NCBI GenBank assembly: GCA_009801015.1
Contig: VHZZ01000110.1
Coordinates: 40,061 to 66,827, forward strand
Reading direction: 5' to 3'
Length of the DNA: 26,767 nucleotides
Source of the DNA: Silene noctiflora
Taxonomy: Eukaryota; Streptophyta; Magnoliopsida; Caryophyllales; Caryophyllaceae
In this document: one piece after another, positions 20,271-26,767 of the stretch
Numbering within the stretch: position 1 is the stretch's first letter
How the letters are laid out: every line of letters begins with the position of its first letter
Made by a program: the position numbers and the translations under genes
Notes under the pieces: model-generated
What the model saw: the letters and a program-made list of their open reading frames with translations, nothing else
Told to the model about the DNA's origin: nothing
The model's database searches: none

Positions 20271-20353
20271 GACGGTCATTTTATGCTAAGATGTGACCCT
20301 TTTTTTAATTAAAAGTTGATTATATTTTAACATAAAATGATCACTAACCCGTC
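20271..20353. mobile_element. Small foldback element (GACGG...CCCGTC)
   Basis: GACGGTCATTTTATGCTAA on the left is mirrored, with an extra few bases, by TTAACATAAAATGATCACTAACCCGTC on the right over about 83 bp. A related foldback with the same ATGATCA/TAAAATGATCAC words lies in a subtilase intron at 22268-22327. Confidence 0.45.
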
Positions 20354-20617
20354 GCACCATACTCGATCATAAAGTATAATTTGTGTTGGAATATAATCCA
20401 AAATCTGACCTAATTTAAGTGTCTATAAAATTCATATGAAAACGTAAACAATTGAGTACATTGTTCATTTAATTTGTTTTTTGCCATAATAATGAGAGTA
20501 ACATTTTCTAAGTCAATTTTAACATTATTCTGATTTTCATAAATATAGTATTTCTTCTTATTAAATAGTACTCCATAAGTTATTTTCCATACTTTATTTT
20601 CATTCTAAATTCCAACA

Positions 20618-24090
<3,473 letters not shown>

Positions 24091-24223
24091 TGTTTCCTAA
24101 GCTTATGCTATGAATTCATTTTAGATCGACATCAAATGATTTGGAGGCGACTAACTTCAATATAATCGTGTTTATGGGGTTTATTTGATACGTTGTGTTG
24201 TTCATCTCGAAATCAGTGAATTG

Positions 24224-25194
24224 CAGGGGCGGAACCAGGATTTCAATCTATCTGGGGCTAAATTTTAAAATATACAAAATGCTATTTTTTTCTCGAGATT
24301 TGTAACACAAGCCTACAATATAGCTAGGCTTGGTATTTTGGTAAGTCGATACTTATAAAATGGTTTTATGGATATTACATTTTGCGTATCAATTTTGTAA
24401 TCTTTGAGCCAAATATAAACGACTACTAACAAATTCAACTGTACAAGTTATTAATTATTATCTATATCATAATATTTATGTCGAATTGAGCTAATTTATA
24501 ATCATTCTAACAATTTTGATGGCAAACTATTTAAATTGAGCTTGTAAACGATTTAGTGAAATTCATTTAAAATGAAGTACTCATACTCCCTTCCAAAAGA
24601 ATGTAAGCATTTTCTAAAAATTATGAGGTAAATTTTGAAAATTGTATACTCCGTAAAAAAATTTATAATAGAGAAATTATATAACATTTTTCATACCATA
24701 TTTCACTCGTTAGCTGTAAAATAATTGATAAGTGATGGGAACGAAAAAGAGATGCACAACAAGTGAAAGAAAGTAAAGAAAAAAAAAACCAGGAAACAAA
24801 TATGGTATTTTATGCAATTCATGACTATACAACCAGTTGTACGGTGTAGAATATGACCTTTGTAATAAAGTATCTGAGCTTTATGTTAAAGAATGAGCTT
24901 TATTAGAAAGTATCTAATCGTATCATTTACACATTAAAAATATGAACTTTGCATTAGCTCAGAAAAAAATACATATAAACTCGGATTCTTATATCTTGGT
25001 TGTATAATGCTTATATACAACTGGATGTATAATCCTATTTGTGTATTTTATGGGTTGGTTCTCTGAAAAAACAAACACAATTCCACTGGACTACAAACTT
25101 ACTACTGATTCTTTGCTACTTCAAATAGTATAATATTTTTGTTTGCCTCAGAAACTACTCGCCCGAGTAGCCTAGCCTTGATTCCGCCCCTCGA
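24224..25194. mobile_element. Larger hAT-like non-autonomous element
   Basis: CAGGGGCGGAACCAGGATTT on the left and the inverse of the right end (AGGGGCGGAATCAAGG) form about 16-bp terminal inverted repeats. GTGAATTG just left and CTGAATTG just right are a near-perfect 8-bp target duplication with one mismatch. The 971-bp body is AT-rich with no transposase, and another small element lies inside it at 24826-25031. The boundary at the right is uncertain by two or three bases. Confidence 0.7.
24826..25031. mobile_element. Small MITE nested in the hAT-like element
   Basis: TATACAACCAGTTGTA on the left and the inverse of TACAACTGGATGTATA on the right form terminal inverted repeats, each itself partly palindromic. 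The length is about 206 bp and it is non-coding. It lies wholly within the element at 24224-25194, so it probably inserted later. Confidence 0.6.
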
Positions 25195-25438
25195 CTGAAT
25201 TGAAACTAATGAAGTCTTAATAAATGGACTATAAGTAGGGGATAGTCCTGGTCAATACCAAAAAAAAAAAAAAAATTAAAGAAAAAAATGGACCACAAGT
25301 TCCTGTTGTTTGTACTCGGATGAATATTCATAGTTTTGTAGCCTGAATTCAAAGAAAAAAGAAGCAGGAAACGCGTTGACCAGGCGGGAATACTTACCAC
25401 TATACTACAAAGACTTGGTCAATACCCAGAATTATAGG
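25195..25438. other. Short intergenic stretch with poly(A)
   Basis: An A-run lies at about 25260-25275. The minus-strand open frame at 25206-25400 has no recognisable domain and is rejected. Confidence 0.4.
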
Positions 25439-25446
25439 TGTACGAA

Positions 25447-25617
25447 CAGTGGCGGAGCAAGGATTTGAGTTCAGGGGGCGAAAATTTTGAGGGGGGCGGA
25501 TGGTTAATAATATAAGAGACACTCGGAAAAAATTCAAAAAATTTAACTAAAAACTTCGAAAAACTCAACCGCCAGGGGGGGCGGCCGCCCCTGCTAGCCC
25601 CCCTAGCTCCACCACTG
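25447..25617. mobile_element. hAT-type MITE (CAGTGGCGGAGC ends), perfect 8-bp target duplication
   Basis: The left end CAGTGGCGGAGCAAGG and the inverse of the right end (CAGTGGTGGAGCTAGG) form 16-bp terminal inverted repeats with two mismatches. TGTACGAA occurs immediately before (25439-25446) and after (25618-25625). The element is 171 bp with G-rich and C-rich tracts (CAGGGGGCG, GGGGGGGCGGCCGCCCC) near its ends and has no coding content. The exact duplication implies a fairly recent insertion. Confidence 0.88.
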
Positions 25618-25810
25618 TGTACGAAGATAATGATGATGAGTTTATGAAGATAAGAAGATGAAGATATAATTAAGAAGAATCAATTTATTTGTTATTTAGA
25701 ACAATGTAATAAAGAGAAGAAATTGTATATCTTTGTATTTCAATGTTTTGTATTTATGAAAAGTTATTAGTTTACAATACATGCATGCATATCTTGGTAT
25801 TTATAACTAA

Positions 25811-26386
25811 CTAGTATGAATTCCCTGCATGCATGCACGGTATATATACGGACCATTTACTTTATAATAATGTATTATTTATAAATTCTAAGTTGACACA
25901 TAATTAATTTTTCATATTTTAATGTAAGAATAAAAAATGAAATGGAAAACTAATCAAAAAAATTAAGTAGAGTCAAGAAATATGTATTTTAATGAAACTT
26001 TTTTTACTGCATACTCCGTAACTAAGAAATGATTCTAATTTATAAATTTTCTCAAATAGTTTTAATGAATTTTGTTTTCACGAAATTAATAATATTAGTT
26101 CATATTCTTCTTATACTAATTAAGTACATGTTATGTTTTTTTTATACNAAACTAATAATATCAATTTATAAGCTTTTCATACAAATTTTTAGATTTATAT
26201 ACCAGTTTTTATTTTATTTAATTTAAATGAATATAATTTAGTTCAAAAATATTATAGTGATTAGAAGATTATATGTCAATTAAAAGATAATAATTTAATA
26301 AAATAAATTATCGTTTCCTTATTTAAGCATATTCCTTTTGGAGGGAAAATATTTGAGAATTTGTATTCTCTTAGTATATAGGAGGA
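25811..26386 (-). mobile_element. Non-autonomous Helitron (copy 5)
   Basis: On the minus strand the 5' end is TCCTCCTATATACTAAG and the 3' end has a GTGCATGCATGCA hairpin-forming tract, then a short spacer and CTAG. A and T flank the element. The length is 576 bp, with the same interior as copy 4 (GAAATGGAAAACTAATCAAA). It contains one undetermined base (N at 26148). The 3' hairpin is less GC-rich than in other copies. Confidence 0.75.
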
Positions 26387-26683
26387 TTGACTAGGGTTAG
26401 GTAAAGTCGATGACTTTGTTTGCTTTAGGTAAGTCTAACAAACTTTATAACCAACCAACTAACTATAACTAACTCCCTAAACTCTTATATCCAATACTCA
26501 TATGACTAAAACCTTTAATTCCATATTTTATTACTCCCTCTGTCTTACATATTCGATTCACATCCTAGAAGTACAATTTATGCATACTCCGACAACCCAA
26601 CATTGGCATGCTTCCAGTAGTGGAGCCAAAATTTGAGCCTAGAAACAAGCAATAGTTTCTCGATCATACCGAGCCATGACATG
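26387..26683. other. Intergenic DNA with a lone MITE-like end
   Basis: TTACTCCCTCTGTCTTACAT at about 26530 resembles a Stowaway-like end, but no partner is visible before the window edge. No gene is seen. Confidence 0.35.
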
Positions 26684-26767
26684 TGTGACACCCCGCTATT
26701 TTAGACTCGAATAAATTAACATAAAAGAGTAACTACGATGCGGAAAAGCGAGATTTTTAAAACATTT
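26684..26767. mobile_element. Possible LTR-retroelement terminus running off the window
   Basis: TGTGACACCCCGC at 26684 is a typical start of plant LTRs (TG plus GACACCCC), and the following text differs from the flanking DNA. Only 84 bp are visible, so family and extent cannot be judged. Confidence 0.25.

Noticed and set aside
26029-26226. 65-residue frame containing an undetermined residue
   Set aside because: It is AT-rich translation within Helitron copy 5 and not a gene.

Overview
This is plant nuclear DNA. It is AT-rich, and its genes are split by short GT-AG introns. They encode plant-specific proteins: a chloroplast photosystem II assembly factor, a RABA2-type Rab11 GTPase, a WSD-type wax ester synthase and a cucumisin-like subtilase. 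Between the genes lie many small non-autonomous DNA transposons of types common in eudicots. Some end motifs (CTCCCTCCGTCCCG.TCATTTGTT, TTGTGACGGGT, GAGACGGTCTC) remind me of Amaranthaceae/Caryophyllales genomes. That lineage call is an inference.

Layout. From 1 to 1069 there is AT-rich intergenic DNA. From 1070 to 3133 (+) lies an intact five-exon WSD1-type wax ester synthase/diacylglycerol acyltransferase of 490 residues. From 6046 down to 3828 (-) lies an intact two-exon RABA2 GTPase of 214 residues, convergent with WSD. From about 6.3 to 12.7 kb there is a gene desert filled with Helitrons, Stowaway-like and hAT-like MITEs and small tandem repeats. From about 12.75 to 16.2 kb (+) there is an unrecognised gene. 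It has a telo-box leader, a tandem array of about 150 bp units that each look like a mini-exon plus a short intron, and a basic protein of about 252 residues. From 17061 to 17609 (+) lies the single-exon PSB27 gene. From 17.6 to 20.6 kb there are more MITEs and Helitrons. From 20618 to 24090 (+) lies an intact ten-exon subtilase of 724 residues with a complete Asp/His/Asn/Ser set. From 24.1 kb to the end there are nested hAT-like elements, another Helitron, and at the extreme right edge a possible retroelement terminus.

The genes do not form a pathway or cluster. They act in separate places: lipid acyl transfer, endosomal/trans-Golgi trafficking, photosystem II repair in the thylakoid lumen, and secreted proteolysis. 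All exon models come from splice-site and reading-frame logic on the sequence and were not checked against transcripts.

The most unusual structure is the repeated mini-exon/intron array in front of the unrecognised gene. Next are a set of five Helitron ends in one orientation and two hAT-type MITEs with perfect 8-bp target duplications. I found no CRISPR, tRNA, rRNA or convincing new molecular system.
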